In this document: piece after piece, positions 1 through 8,847 of the stretch
How positions within the stretch are numbered: the first letter of the stretch is position 1
Layout of the letters: each line of letters begins with the position of its first letter
Source: Mycobacterium sp. DL
Lineage (GTDB): Bacteria > Actinomycetota > Actinomycetes > Mycobacteriales > Mycobacteriaceae
DNA: 64,000 bases
Reading direction: 5' to 3'
Assembly (NCBI RefSeq): GCF_039729195.1
Contig: NZ_CP155796.1
Location: forward strand, 1,922,001 to 1,986,000
Made by a program: the position numbers and the translations under genes
The notes under the pieces: generated by a model
Database searches by the model: none
The model's input: the letters and a program-made list of their open reading frames with translations, nothing else
What the model was told of the DNA's origin: nothing

Positions 1-1
1 A

Positions 2-574
2 CAGGTCGACGCGGCCACCGCCCGGGAAGCCATCGACAAGCTGGACGAGCGGTTGCGACGCCGGCTCGAGAGGATCGAAGAGCACTGGGAGGCGAGGCGC
101 GGTCGGCTGCCCGAAGATGCCCCGCACGAATGGCGGCATCAATCAGAGCCCAGCAGCAGGCCCCGCCACTACTCCCGTCCCGTCGATGATCGCCGGATCA
201 TCCGGCGCAAGTCCTTCGCCATGGCTGCCTGCAATGTCGACGACGCCGTTGGGGAAATGGAGCTGCTGGACTACGACTTTCACCTGTTCACCGAGCAGGG
301 GACCGGGATCGCCAGCGTGCTGTACCGCGACGGGGCGGCCGGTTACCGATTGGCTCAGGTGGTACCGGTCCCACCGGATCAGCTGGCCCCCTTCGACGTC
401 GCGCTGACCTTCAGTTCACAACCCGCACCGTGTATCACGGTCGAGCAGGCAACGGAGCGCCTCGGGTTACTGGGCCTGCCGTTCCTGTTCTTCATCGATG
501 CCGCACAGGGTCGTGCCGCCGTCCTGTACCACCGCTACGACGGGCATTACGGGCTGATCTCTCCCGCCGGCTAG
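2..574 (+). CDS. rafS: Ribosome hibernation/HPF-type protein, 5' partial
   Basis: The reading frame is open from base 2, so the N-terminus lies outside the window. The visible 190 residues hold a basic helix (LDERLRRRLERIEEHWEARR), then RKSFAMAACNVDDAVGEMELL, the hallmark of the C-terminal domain of long hibernation-promoting factors. A second, more diverged copy of this domain follows and ends in YHRYDGHYGLISP. The family dimerises 70S or 30S particles and silences translation in stasis. The mycobacterial members RafS and Rv0079 are hypoxia-induced under DosR. The missing N-terminal S30AE domain would bind the ribosome. The stop overlaps the convergent universal stress gene by 4 bases. The neighbourhood supports a dormancy role. 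The promoter is not visible. Confidence 0.85.
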   Translation, partial: QVDAATAREAIDKLDERLRRRLERIEEHWEARRGRLPEDAPHEWRHQSEPSSRPRHYSRPVDDRRIIRRKSFAMAACNVDDAVGEMELLDYDFHLFTEQGTGIASVLYRDGAAGYRLAQVVPVPPDQLAPFDVALTFSSQPAPCITVEQATERLGLLGLPFLFFIDAAQGRAAVLYHRYDGHYGLISPAG

Positions 575-1452
575 GCGCGGACAACGATGACAGGCACTTT
601 CGCATCCCTTGCCACCGCGGAGCTGACCGAGCCCAGCATCATCGCGGTGAATCCACCCCGGCCGCGGCTACCCACGATCACCATCTGGGCCTTGTCGGAT
701 TCGTCGATCAGCCAGCGCGCCGGTTGGTCGCACACGATCCGGCGTCGCACCTGCACATCGGGGTAGCGCTCGTGCCAACCTGCGAGGCGTTCCGCCAGCG
801 CTTCGTGACCGAGGTCCTCGTACTGGCGCCAGTCCATCCCGAGGGCCGGGAGCACACCCACATCGCTCCACGCGTGCAGCGCAACAAGATCCACGCCTCT
901 GCGAGAGGCTTCGTCAAAGGCCAACGCGGTGGCGGCTTCCGAGGCAGGTGAGCCGTCGATTCCCACGAGTATCGGAGAGTTCGGCTTCGGTGGCTGGGCA
1001 TCAGCACCGTGCACCACCGTGACCGGACAGTGTGCGTGATGCACCAGGCCGCCGCTGACAGAGCCCAGCACTGCCCGGCCGACTGCGCCGAGACCGCTGT
1101 TTCCGACAACGACCATCCAGGAATCCTCGGTCGCGTCGACCAGCGAACCGACCGAACCGGCGTACCGGACCTCGGTGTGCACCTCGGGTAGTTCGGCATC
1201 ACCGATGCTGGTGTGCACCACCTTCTCGGCGTGCGCGATGGCGCGGCGGGCGTTGTCTTCCTGCCACTCAGTGATGTTCGCCTGGGCCGGTCCGTGCGGC
1301 CAGCTGACGAGTATCGGTGTGACGACATGCATCAGAGTGACCGGCATACCGCGCAGAGCAGCTTCCTGTGCTGCCCATCGGACGGCCGAGTCGGACTCCG
1401 CCGATCCGTCGACGCCGACCAGAAGTCCGTATTTCTTCGCGTGCTCTGACAT
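571..1452 (-). CDS. Universal stress protein, tandem USP domains
   Basis: This 293-residue protein has two USP domains (about 8-148 and 158-293). Each opens with a VGxDGS strand-loop and closes with the ATP-binding G2xG9xG(S/T) signature: GNSGLGAVGRAVLGS in the first and GSRGRGGFTAMMLGS in the second. Both nucleotide sites look intact, so an ATP-binding USP like Rv2005c, Rv2623 or Rv1996 is the best match. These are DosR-induced cytoplasmic proteins linked to growth arrest; the exact ligand effect here is inferred. The ATG at 1452 lies about 22 bases downstream of the start site expected from the DosR-type promoter at 1481-1524. The gene runs convergent to the hibernation-factor gene and divergent from the Rv1733c-like gene. 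Confidence 0.9.
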   Translation of the reverse strand: MSEHAKKYGLLVGVDGSAESDSAVRWAAQEAALRGMPVTLMHVVTPILVSWPHGPAQANITEWQEDNARRAIAHAEKVVHTSIGDAELPEVHTEVRYAGSVGSLVDATEDSWMVVVGNSGLGAVGRAVLGSVSGGLVHHAHCPVTVVHGADAQPPKPNSPILVGIDGSPASEAATALAFDEASRRGVDLVALHAWSDVGVLPALGMDWRQYEDLGHEALAERLAGWHERYPDVQVRRRIVCDQPARWLIDESDKAQMVIVGSRGRGGFTAMMLGSVSSAVARDAKVPVIVVRA

Positions 1453-1480
1453 GTGGTGCCCCCAGGTGTCCTCTGAGTGG

Positions 1481-1524
1481 AGGCTAATCGGTGGTCACCG
1501 TTGGCAGACAGGGTCTTTGGTCAC
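1481..1524 (-). promoter_or_regulatory. DosR-type promoter of the USP gene
   Basis: GGGTCTTTGGTCAC (1511-1524) matches the DosR core GGGACTWWAGTCCC at 11 of 14 positions. A -10 element TAGCCT, read on the minus strand at 1481-1486, follows after 24 bp. That is the same geometry as the other DosR-like promoters in this window. It points at the USP gene starting at 1452. Confidence 0.6.
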
Positions 1525-1571
1525 GTGGCGGGCGCCGGTGGTCACATCATCCGGTGACCGGGGAGATGACG

Positions 1572-1585
1572 TTGGCCTCTGGACC
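1572..1585 (+). promoter_or_regulatory. Weak DosR-like box before the Rv1733c-like gene
   Basis: TTGGCCTCTGGACC resembles the CTTCTGG-centred variants of the DosR motif (about 9 of 14 matches to GGGACTTCTGGCCC). It lies 53 bp before the ATG at 1639. No xANNNT -10 sits at the 23-24 bp spacing seen elsewhere, so this is only a candidate. Confidence 0.3.
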
Positions 1586-1638
1586 GCCGGGCGCCTGCAT
1601 TGTCACGATCGACTGGTCACGGATCACGGGAGGCATCG

Positions 1639-2235
1639 ATGGACACCCTCACGGTCTACCTCCGCCACAGTTGGCTCATCCGCGCGTTCGGACACAATCC
1701 GCTGGTGCGAACCAGCGACCGGGTGGAGGCAGCTCTGTTGGTGCTGGCTTGTGTCACGGTCCTTGTCCTGACGCCGGTGGCCGGGGCGATCAGCACCGCA
1801 GTTCACGAAGACCGGTCTCATCACTACTCGCAGGAGGCCAGTGCCCGGCACGCGGTCGTCGCCGTCATCACCGGGGAACCGACGTCGACGATTCTGGAGA
1901 ACCGGGTGCGGGTCACCGCACCGGTGCAATGGTGGGTCGGCGGGCGGGAGCGCAGTGGTGTCACCGAGGTGGATCCGCAGGCCGAAGCCGGTGACCAACT
2001 GCAGCTCTGGATAGACGCAGACGGAGATCAGGCCGGGCAGCCGCCGTCGTCGTGGCGGGCGGGGACTGATGCGGCGGTTGCCGGCGCCGGGTTCTGGTTT
2101 GCGGCCGTGAGCCTCGTGGCCGGTATGACGCTGTGGTTGCGCGGGCGGTTGGCTCGTCGGCGTGACTCCCGCTGGGAGCGTGAGTGGGAACTGTGGACCA
2201 GTGACGGCGGCGGCAGGACCGGCAGCCAGGCCTGA
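1639..2235 (+). CDS. Rv1733c-like two-TM membrane protein
   Basis: This 198-residue protein begins near the ATG with RHSWLIRAFGHNPLVRTSDR, followed by a membrane helix (about 32-53). Next comes a roughly 90-residue soluble segment with WWVGGRER, then a second helix (about 151-171) and a basic tail. This layout and length match Rv1733c, a DosR-regulon membrane antigen of unknown function. The start at 1639 is chosen because GGGAGG lies about 6 bases upstream; an upstream in-frame start at 1600 lacks this. The soluble loop is probably extracytoplasmic. No catalytic motif is visible. Confidence 0.85.
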   Translation: MDTLTVYLRHSWLIRAFGHNPLVRTSDRVEAALLVLACVTVLVLTPVAGAISTAVHEDRSHHYSQEASARHAVVAVITGEPTSTILENRVRVTAPVQWWVGGRERSGVTEVDPQAEAGDQLQLWIDADGDQAGQPPSSWRAGTDAAVAGAGFWFAAVSLVAGMTLWLRGRLARRRDSRWEREWELWTSDGGGRTGSQA

Positions 2236-2245
2236 CCGCATCCTC

Positions 2246-3052
2246 TCAGTTGCGGACCACCAGCACCGAGACCTTCGCGTGGTGCAGGATCGAACGACCC
2301 GCGGGTCCGACGATCTGTGCGAGCTCGTCGGCTTGGGAGCCGCCGATCACCACGAGTTGCAGCCGTTCGTCACAGTGCCGGAGGAAGGACGTGAGGTCGC
2401 TGTGCTCGGCGATCGGGTAGATGTGGACGTCAGGGTAGTGCTGTCGCCATTGTGCGACCCGGGCGTCGAGGTCTTCGGTGCTGCCGGTGTTTCGGCCTCC
2501 ACGCACGGCGAGCACCGGGGCACCACGTAACCTCGCCTCCCGTAGGGCGTGCGCGACCACGACGTCGTTACCGGGATCGTTGTTGACCGCGACGGCGATC
2601 CAACTGATATCGCCACTCGATTCCCCGTCGTCGTGCGGTCGGATGACGGCGACCGGGCAGTGGGCCTTCGCGGCGAGTTCGGTGGCCGTCGATCCCAGAA
2701 TCGAGCGGGCGTAGCGGTCGATACCCACCGTCCCCACGCAGATCAATCCGGCGTTCTGGGACTCGGCGATGAGCGCCACCGAGGGTGGCCCGGTGACGAT
2801 TGCGGTTTCGACTTTCACCGGGCGGCCCGTGGCCTCGATCGCATTCTGCGCCAACTGAAGCGAAGATTTGCCCTTGTGCACATCGAGTTCGTAGTCATCC
2901 GACGACGAATGGGTGGCTTTGGTCACGTAGACCAGGCGTAGCGGCACATTCAGCTCGACGGCTTCCGCCACGGCCCAGTGTGCCGCCTGAATCGCGGTTT
3001 CGGAACCGTCGATGCCTACGACCACCGACGGGGCGCTTTTGTCGTCCTGCAT
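2246..3052 (-). CDS. Universal stress protein, Rv3134c/Rv2028c type
   Basis: The 268 residues form two USP-like halves. The N-terminal half opens with VVVGIDGSETA and carries the nucleotide-binding end GTVGIDRYARSILGSTATELA. The C-terminal half (about 150-268) is degenerate and lacks a clear G2xG9xG motif. The length equals that of Rv3134c, which precedes devR/devS in M. tuberculosis, and the second half is equally diverged there. Here no devR follows; the upstream (minus-strand) neighbour is a cupredoxin remnant. The likely promoter is the DosR-like element at 3187-3230. This would give a leader of about 128 bases that contains the dead cupredoxin fragment. Confidence 0.88.
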   Translation of the reverse strand: MQDDKSAPSVVVGIDGSETAIQAAHWAVAEAVELNVPLRLVYVTKATHSSSDDYELDVHKGKSSLQLAQNAIEATGRPVKVETAIVTGPPSVALIAESQNAGLICVGTVGIDRYARSILGSTATELAAKAHCPVAVIRPHDDGESSGDISWIAVAVNNDPGNDVVVAHALREARLRGAPVLAVRGGRNTGSTEDLDARVAQWRQHYPDVHIYPIAEHSDLTSFLRHCDERLQLVVIGGSQADELAQIVGPAGRSILHHAKVSVLVVRN

Positions 3053-3085
3053 TCTGCTGCCTCGATTCTTTCCTGGATCTGTTCT

Positions 3086-3183
3086 TCAGTCGGCAACGAC
3101 AAGATCGGTGTACATGCCGGCCCGGTAGTGGCCTGCGAAGTTGCAGATCAGCTCACCCATCCAGGCCGCGACACTTCTCTCTG
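3086..3183 (-). pseudogene. Remnant of a cupredoxin (C-terminal fragment)
   Basis: The minus strand encodes MGELICNFAGHYRAGMYTDL followed by VVAD and a stop at 3086-3088. The CNxxGHYxxGM pattern is the Cys-His-Met type-1 copper site found at the C-terminus of small cupredoxins, where the last strand follows directly. Upstream the frame continues only to a TAG about 63 bases before the Met codon, without any cupredoxin N-terminus. The fragment abuts the 3' end of the metal-ATPase gene. I infer that a deletion removed the 5' part of a periplasmic or secreted copper protein gene and joined its tail to this junction. Confidence 0.65.
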
Positions 3184-5616
3184 CTAAGGATGTGCGCCTC
3201 CAGAGTTGATCGATAGGGGACTATGGGCCTTTCTGCGCCGCTCTAAGGCCCATCCGGGTTGTGGCCACCGGGCCCGCTTCGGCGACGGCGGTTCGTCGTC
3301 GGCCAGGGTGAAGTAGCTCTCCTCTTCCTGGAGGAAGTGCAGTCTCAGCAGTGCGTAGAGCCCGTACAGGCATGCGAGTAGGTCGTCGACCTGGTCGGGC
3401 TGAATTCCGTTGTCCGCTCGGGCGAGAGCGATGTGGGTGCCGATCCGGTCGGACAGTCGCTGGATCTCGGCGTGGGTACGGCTCATCGTGGCGGTGGCCT
3501 CGCCGGTGCCGAGGGGCCGAGCCAACGCAGGGTAGAGCTGCGTCTCCTCGGCATGCTCGTGCGGCAGGAGCTGTTCTGTCAGAAACGTGTGAACGCCGGT
3601 CAAGGCCTCCAATGCGTCGGCGTCGGAACCGGCGGCCAGCTGATCGCCGGCGTCGCGCAGAAGCCCGACCGTGTCGCGCAGCGTGTCGTGTTCAGCGTCG
3701 AATCGCCGCAGCATGTCTTCGGTGTTCGTGGTGAGCGACACGTCCACCGCCGGGTTGCCCCTCAGGGCGCGCAAGGCGTTGAGGATGACGGCGACGTCGA
3801 TGCCCTCCTGCAGAAGCGCGCCTGCAGCGGGTGGCAACCAGCCGAACGCGGCGACAACCATCGCAATAAGTGACAACGTCATGCCGACGGTGGCGCTCTG
3901 CATTGCGATGCGACGCGACCAGCGGGCAATGTCCATGGCATCGGCGAGCCGATCGAGGCGATCGGTGGTCAGCACGATGTCTGCTGCCTCCGATGAGGCT
4001 GTCGAACCGCGCGCACCCATGGCGACACCGACCGTGGCCGCGGCCAGTGCCGGAGCGTCGTTGACACCGTCGCCGACCATCACGGTCACCGCACGATCGC
4101 GTTCGGCGCGGACAGCGGCGACCTTGTCAGCCGGGCTCTGCTGGGCGTAGACCTCGTCGAGTCCGAGCACCGTCGCGACCTCCCGCGCGGGCTCGGCGCG
4201 GTCGCCGGTCAGCATGACCAACCGCTTCAGCCCGGCAGCGCGCAGGCGTCGTACCGTCCGGGGGGCATTGCGGCGCAGTGGGTCCCGCAGAAGGACGGCC
4301 CCTACTGGTTCGGCGTCGACGCACACCCATGCGATCGCTGCAGAATCCAGGCATGCCCGGTTCACCGCCGCACGGGCCCACCCGCCTTCGATGACCTCAT
4401 CGGCCAGTTTCCCGACGTACACCTGCGAGCCACCGATTCTGGCGGTGACGCCGCGCCCGGGTTCTTCCACCACAGTGGTCGGCAGCGACAACTGGGCGGC
4501 ACGGGTGAGCGCCTCGGAGACGATGGCCTCGGCCAGCACGTGCGGCGACATCTGGTCGACCGATGCCGCCAATCGCAGGACCTCTGCCGCCTCGTATCCC
4601 GGGGCGGCCGCAATCTCGACGACGACCGGACGCCCCATCGTGAGAGTGCCGGTCTTGTCCATCACCAGAGTCGTTGCGTTCCCGAGGTTTTCCAGCGCAG
4701 CGCCGCTGCGGATCACCACACCGTGGCGTGAGGCGCGGGACAGTCCCGACACGATCGCCACAGGAGCGGCGAGCAGCAGCGGGCAGGGAGTCGCGACCAC
4801 CAGGACCGCCACGGCACGCACCGCCGATCCACTCGCCACCCAGGCCGCCGCCGCGATCACCAGTGTCAAGGGCAGGAACCAGGCGGCGTAGCGGTCGGCC
4901 AGTCGGACTATCGGAGCGCTCTCCGCGCCGGCCAGTTCGGCCAGTCGGACGATTCCGGCGTAGGTGCTGTCCGCTGCCGTGGCGGTGGACCGTAGCTCGA
5001 AGGCATTGCCCGCGTTGATGACACCGCTTCGGACGGGTTCGCCGACGGCACGCTCCACCTGCAGGGGTTCCCCGGTCAGCACCGATTCGTCCAGCACGGC
5101 GACCACGTCGACAACACGGCCGTCGACCGGCACGACTTCGCCCGGGCCGACAACAAGGAGGTCATCGATCGCCACGTCAGACAGTGGGATCACACTCACC
5201 TCGGAGCCCTCTCGCCGGCGGGCGAAGCGGGGCGCGCGTTCGAGCAGGGCCCGCAGATCGTGGGAGGCGCGCCGCTGGGCGGAGGCTTCCAACGCGCGTC
5301 CGCCGGCCAGCATCACCGAGATCAGCGAGCCCGCCAGGTACTCACCGACGAGCAGTGTGCCCACCAACGACAGGACTGCGATGAGATCGACGCCGGCGTG
5401 GCCGCGGCGCAGGGCTGAAACGACCCATGCCAGCGCCGGTATGAGTGCGAGTAGGGTGCCTGCGATCCAGAAGGTGTCGGCGACGGTGGGCGCGCCCGCG
5501 AGCCAGGCGAATCCGCCCGCCAGCAGCACTCCGACCGTGAGTATCACCAGCGCTGGTTCGAGACGAGAACGCCATCGCGAGAACGATCGCTGCGTTGCCG
5601 ACACCGCGTGGTTCAT
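3184..5616 (-). CDS. P1B-5-type metal ATPase with C-terminal hemerythrin domain
   Basis: This 810-residue pump has no N-terminal metal-binding domain. Membrane helices lie in residues 20-110 and 245-295. The actuator loop contains TGEP (181-184), the metal-site helix reads TPCPLL (276-281), the phosphorylation site is DKTGTLT (320-326), and the hinge is GDGVNDAPA. After the last helices, residues of about 600-750 form a hemerythrin-like HHE domain with [14 protein letters not shown] and [14 protein letters not shown] plus a hemerythrin tail defines the P1B-5 group, whose studied member Nia of Sinorhizobium moves nickel and iron. Metal specificity here is inferred. The ATG at 5616 overlaps the arcC stop as ATGA, so it is the last gene of the arc operon. 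Confidence 0.85.
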   Translation of the reverse strand: MNHAVSATQRSFSRWRSRLEPALVILTVGVLLAGGFAWLAGAPTVADTFWIAGTLLALIPALAWVVSALRRGHAGVDLIAVLSLVGTLLVGEYLAGSLISVMLAGGRALEASAQRRASHDLRALLERAPRFARRREGSEVSVIPLSDVAIDDLLVVGPGEVVPVDGRVVDVVAVLDESVLTGEPLQVERAVGEPVRSGVINAGNAFELRSTATAADSTYAGIVRLAELAGAESAPIVRLADRYAAWFLPLTLVIAAAAWVASGSAVRAVAVLVVATPCPLLLAAPVAIVSGLSRASRHGVVIRSGAALENLGNATTLVMDKTGTLTMGRPVVVEIAAAPGYEAAEVLRLAASVDQMSPHVLAEAIVSEALTRAAQLSLPTTVVEEPGRGVTARIGGSQVYVGKLADEVIEGGWARAAVNRACLDSAAIAWVCVDAEPVGAVLLRDPLRRNAPRTVRRLRAAGLKRLVMLTGDRAEPAREVATVLGLDEVYAQQSPADKVAAVRAERDRAVTVMVGDGVNDAPALAAATVGVAMGARGSTASSEAADIVLTTDRLDRLADAMDIARWSRRIAMQSATVGMTLSLIAMVVAAFGWLPPAAGALLQEGIDVAVILNALRALRGNPAVDVSLTTNTEDMLRRFDAEHDTLRDTVGLLRDAGDQLAAGSDADALEALTGVHTFLTEQLLPHEHAEETQLYPALARPLGTGEATATMSRTHAEIQRLSDRIGTHIALARADNGIQPDQVDDLLACLYGLYALLRLHFLQEEESYFTLADDEPPSPKRARWPQPGWALERRRKAHSPLSINSGGAHP
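3187..3230 (-). promoter_or_regulatory. DosR-type promoter inside the ATPase 3' end
   Basis: GGGACTATGGGCCT (3217-3230) matches the DosR core at 11 of 14 positions. Read on the minus strand, CATCCT (3187-3192) is an xANNNT -10 element after 24 bp. It lies within the last codons of the metal-ATPase gene and would transcribe the cupredoxin remnant and then the USP gene ending at 2246. Confidence 0.5.
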
Positions 5617-6560
5617 GCGTTGTTCAACGATGACGCCACCGGGTCCGCGCGCACCCGCGTCCCCGCGGTGCCCTCGACGATCCTGGTGATGTCGGTGAGT
5701 GATCCGATGACTGCCTCGTTGCCGGTGTGCAGCGCGAATTGGCATGCGGCTTGCACTTTGGGCCCCATCGAACCGGCAGGTAGGTCGAGGCCGGCCAGGT
5801 CCTCGGGTGTGACGCCGCCCAGGCGGGCCTGATCCGGAGTGCCCCAGCCGGTGTAGACACCGTCGACGTCGGTGGCGATCACGAGCAGATCGGCGTCCAG
5901 TTGTTCGGCCAGCAGGGCGGAGGCGAGATCTTTGTCGATGACGGCCTCCACGCCGCGCAGGTCGCCGTGTTCGTCGTACATGGTCGGTATGCCGCCGCCG
6001 CCGGCGCAGATGACGATCGTGCCCTGCTCCACCAGGCTGCGGATCGGTCGGATCTCGAAGATGCGCTTGGGCTTCGGGCTGGCGACCACCCGGCGGAACG
6101 TGTCGCCGTCGGCCGCGATCGTCCAGCCTCCGGCGGCCTTCAGTCGTTCTGCGGTCTCCCGGTCGTACACCGGCCCGATCGGCTTGGTGGGGTGGTCGAA
6201 GGCGGGGTCGTCGCGGTCGACCTCGATCATCGTCAACAGCGTGGCCAGCGGTTGGTCGGCAGGCAACAGGTTGCCCAACTCCTGTTCGATGACGTAGCCG
6301 ATCATCGCCTCGGTCTGGGCGCCGAGCATGTCGAGGGGGTAGGGAGCCACGCCGTCGGCAAGATCGTGATAGGCGGCCGCCTGCAGGGCCAGCAGGCCGA
6401 CCTGGGGTCCGTTGCCGTGCGCGATGACGATCTCGTTGCCGGTGGTGATCGCGGCGATTCTTTCGGCGGCGACCCGGATGTTCGCGCGCTGGTTGTCCGC
6501 GGTCATCGGTTGACCGCGCCGCAACAGCGCGTTGCCTCCCAGCGCGATGACGACCCTCAT
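5613..6560 (-). CDS. arcC: Carbamate kinase
   Basis: This 315-residue amino-acid-kinase-fold enzyme opens with [17 protein letters not shown], the carbamate kinase N-terminus. It keeps [14 protein letters not shown] (substrate and phosphate loop), [10 protein letters not shown], and [17 protein letters not shown] for nucleotide binding. It makes ATP from carbamoyl phosphate and ADP, the energy-yielding last step of the arginine deiminase pathway. It lies 6 bases downstream of arcB, and its stop overlaps the start of the metal-ATPase gene (ATGA). Carbamate kinase is not part of the usual mycobacterial gene set (absent from M. tuberculosis), so acquisition by transfer is plausible. Codon use by eye does not differ from neighbours. 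Confidence 0.95.
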   Translation of the reverse strand: MRVVIALGGNALLRRGQPMTADNQRANIRVAAERIAAITTGNEIVIAHGNGPQVGLLALQAAAYHDLADGVAPYPLDMLGAQTEAMIGYVIEQELGNLLPADQPLATLLTMIEVDRDDPAFDHPTKPIGPVYDRETAERLKAAGGWTIAADGDTFRRVVASPKPKRIFEIRPIRSLVEQGTIVICAGGGGIPTMYDEHGDLRGVEAVIDKDLASALLAEQLDADLLVIATDVDGVYTGWGTPDQARLGGVTPEDLAGLDLPAGSMGPKVQAACQFALHTGNEAVIGSLTDITRIVEGTAGTRVRADPVASSLNNA

Positions 6561-6566
6561 GGCACG

Positions 6567-7571
6567 TCAGCTCAGCGCCGAGACGAGAACCGCTTTGATC
6601 GTGTGCATCCGGTTCTCCGCCTGCTCGAAGGCGATGTTCGCCGGACTCTCGAAAACGTCCTCGGTGACTTCGATGCCGTTGGACAGGAGCGGGTACTGCG
6701 CCGCGATCTTGGCGCCGATCGTGGTCTCGGAGTTGTGATACGCAGGTAGGCAGTGCATGAACTTCACCCGTGGGTTGCCTGCGGCCTTCATCAGGGTGGA
6801 ATTCACCTGGAAGGGAAGCAGCCGGTCGATCCGCTCGCCCCACGTCTCCACCGGTTCCCCCATCGACACCCAGACATCGGTGTGGATGAAGTCGACGCCA
6901 CTGACCGCCTCGTCGGGGTCGTCGGTGATGGTGATCCGTGCTCCGGAGGCCGCGGCGAACTCCTCGCACATCCTCACGTGATCGTCACTCGGCCACAGTT
7001 CCTTCGGGGCGCCGATACGCACATCCATGCCGAGCTTGGATCCGACGAGAAGCAGGGAGTTGGCGACGTTGTTGCGGCCGTCGCCGACAAACGCATAGGC
7101 GATGTCGTGCAGCGGTTTCGGGCAGTGCTCGGTCATGGTCAGCACATCGGCCAGCATCTGAGTCGGATGGAACTCGTCGGTGAGCCCGTTGAACACCGGG
7201 ACCCCGGCGTACTCCGCGAGTTCGTCGACGGTCTCCTGGGCGGTGCCGCGGTACTCGATCGCGTCGTACATCCGTCCCAGCACCCGGGCGGTGTCCTTCA
7301 TCGACTCCTTGTGCCCGATCTGAGACGACGCCGGATCGATGTAGGTGACATGAGCACCCTCGTCGTAGGCTGCGACCTCGAAAGCGCAGCGGGTGCGGGT
7401 GGACGTCTTCTCGAAGATCAGCGCGATGTTCTTGCCTGCCAGACTGTTACGCGTGCTGCCGGAGTACTTGGCTCGCTTCAGGTCACGCGCCAGGTCGAGC
7501 AGGTAGTGAAGATCCCGGTCGGTGTGGTGAACCAGGCTGAGCAGGCTGCGATTTCGATTGTTGAACGCCAT
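6567..7571 (-). CDS. arcB: Ornithine carbamoyltransferase, catabolic
   Basis: The 334-residue protein carries the carbamoyl-phosphate site STRTR (57-61), HPTQ (135-138), DVWVSMGE (232-239) and the HCLP loop (273-276) that binds ornithine. Length and the N-terminus [15 protein letters not shown] resemble the catabolic ArcB group rather than the shorter anabolic ArgF of mycobacteria. In this operon it would phosphorolyse citrulline to ornithine and carbamoyl phosphate for ArcC. It lies 16 bases after arcA and 6 bases before arcC, consistent with one transcript. Direction of the reaction in vivo is inferred from context. Confidence 0.95.
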   Translation of the reverse strand: MAFNNRNRSLLSLVHHTDRDLHYLLDLARDLKRAKYSGSTRNSLAGKNIALIFEKTSTRTRCAFEVAAYDEGAHVTYIDPASSQIGHKESMKDTARVLGRMYDAIEYRGTAQETVDELAEYAGVPVFNGLTDEFHPTQMLADVLTMTEHCPKPLHDIAYAFVGDGRNNVANSLLLVGSKLGMDVRIGAPKELWPSDDHVRMCEEFAAASGARITITDDPDEAVSGVDFIHTDVWVSMGEPVETWGERIDRLLPFQVNSTLMKAAGNPRVKFMHCLPAYHNSETTIGAKIAAQYPLLSNGIEVTEDVFESPANIAFEQAENRMHTIKAVLVSALS

Positions 7572-7587
7572 GACAGTTGTATTCCGT

Positions 7588-8847
7588 TCAGGTGTAGAGA
7601 GGGTCGCGCAGGATCGGGCAGGTCATGCAGCGGCCACCGCCGCGGCCCCGGCCCAACTCGCTGGCGTCGATGGTGACGACTTCCACGCCCGCTTTGCGTA
7701 GCGCGGTGTTGGTCAGGGTGTTGCGGTCGTAGCCGATGACGACGCCCGGTTCGAGTGCGACCACGTTGTTGCCGTCATCCCACTGTTCGCGCTGGATGCC
7801 GTACACGTCGCCGGCGGTGGTGACGACCCGCAGGTCCACGCCGACGGCGTCGCCGATCGTGTCGATCAGGCCTTTCGGTTCACGCCGGACGTCCAGACCT
7901 GACGCTGTGCTGTCGTCGGGGCGGAGGCTGATCGCGACGATCCCGTCGACCACGGGCGGGAAAGCGGTCACCAGGTCGCGGTCGCAGAAGGTGAACACCG
8001 TGTCCAGATGCATCGCCGAGCGGGTCTTGGGCAGGCTGGCGATGATCACCCGGTCAGCGGCACCGGCGGCGAACAGGTTTCGCGCCACCTGGGTGATCGC
8101 CTGATGCGACGACCGCTCGCCCATGCCGATCACGACGAGCCCCTTGCCGATCGGCATCACGTCGCCGCCTTCGAGAGAGGCCATGCCGTGATCGGTCGGC
8201 GGGCCGTCCGCATCACCCAGCCAGATGTTGTACGTCTCGTCGGCGAATGCGGGATGGAACTTGTACACGGCGGTGGTCAGAAGGGTCTCCTGGCGCCGCG
8301 CCGGCCAATACATCGGGTTGAGCGTCACCCCGCCGAAGATCCAGGCGGAGTTGTCCCGCATGAACTGGGTGTTGGGCAGCGGGCGGATGACGAACCCCGC
8401 CGGGTCCAGTGCGCTGAACAACGACAGGAACGCACTGTCCACCTCGGCCACCACATCCTGGTAGGCGACTCCGCCGATGAGCAACTCCGCCAACCGGTCT
8501 GGTGACAGCTCGGTCAGCCAGCCCCGGATCTCGTGGGTCAGAGCGGGACCCACCAGATCGTCGGTCACCGTCCGGTTCAGAAGCCATTCCCGGGCGTCGG
8601 GTTTGGCGACGACGTCGGCGAGCAGATCCTGCAGTTCCAGGACTTCGACGTCGCGGTCGACCATCTTCGCGACGAAATCGAAGTGGTCGCGACGGGCCTG
8701 CTGCAGCCAGATGACGTCGTCGAACAGCAACTCGTGGCAGTTCTCCGGAGTGAGGCGCTGGTGCGCCAGGCCCGGTGCGCAGACCATGACCCGGCGCAGG
8801 CGCCCCGCCTCGGACCAGACACCGAGCCGGGATTCGCCGGTGCTCAC
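7588..8847 (-). CDS. arcA: Arginine deiminase
   Basis: The 419 residues match the usual deiminase length. Visible motifs are [12 protein letters not shown] near the N-terminus, [27 protein letters not shown] with its substrate Asp/Glu residues, [11 protein letters not shown] (catalytic His), and the C-terminal [10 protein letters not shown] holding the nucleophile Cys at about 407. The enzyme converts arginine to citrulline and ammonia. I start it at GTG 8847, where GTGA overlaps the antiporter stop; this gives the normal N-terminus, whereas the longer open frame upstream runs in antisense-like sequence over the antiporter gene. M. tuberculosis has a lone arcA (Rv1001); here it sits in a full arc operon. 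Confidence 0.95.
   Translation of the reverse strand: MSTGESRLGVWSEAGRLRRVMVCAPGLAHQRLTPENCHELLFDDVIWLQQARRDHFDFVAKMVDRDVEVLELQDLLADVVAKPDAREWLLNRTVTDDLVGPALTHEIRGWLTELSPDRLAELLIGGVAYQDVVAEVDSAFLSLFSALDPAGFVIRPLPNTQFMRDNSAWIFGGVTLNPMYWPARRQETLLTTAVYKFHPAFADETYNIWLGDADGPPTDHGMASLEGGDVMPIGKGLVVIGMGERSSHQAITQVARNLFAAGAADRVIIASLPKTRSAMHLDTVFTFCDRDLVTAFPPVVDGIVAISLRPDDSTASGLDVRREPKGLIDTIGDAVGVDLRVVTTAGDVYGIQREQWDDGNNVVALEPGVVIGYDRNTLTNTALRKAGVEVVTIDASELGRGRGGGRCMTCPILRDPLYT

Noticed and set aside
5617..6969. A minus-strand open frame extending the metal-ATPase upstream across arcC and part of arcB
   Set aside because: It is Arg/Gly-rich shadow sequence. The ATGA overlap with arcC and the first membrane helix place the start at 5616.
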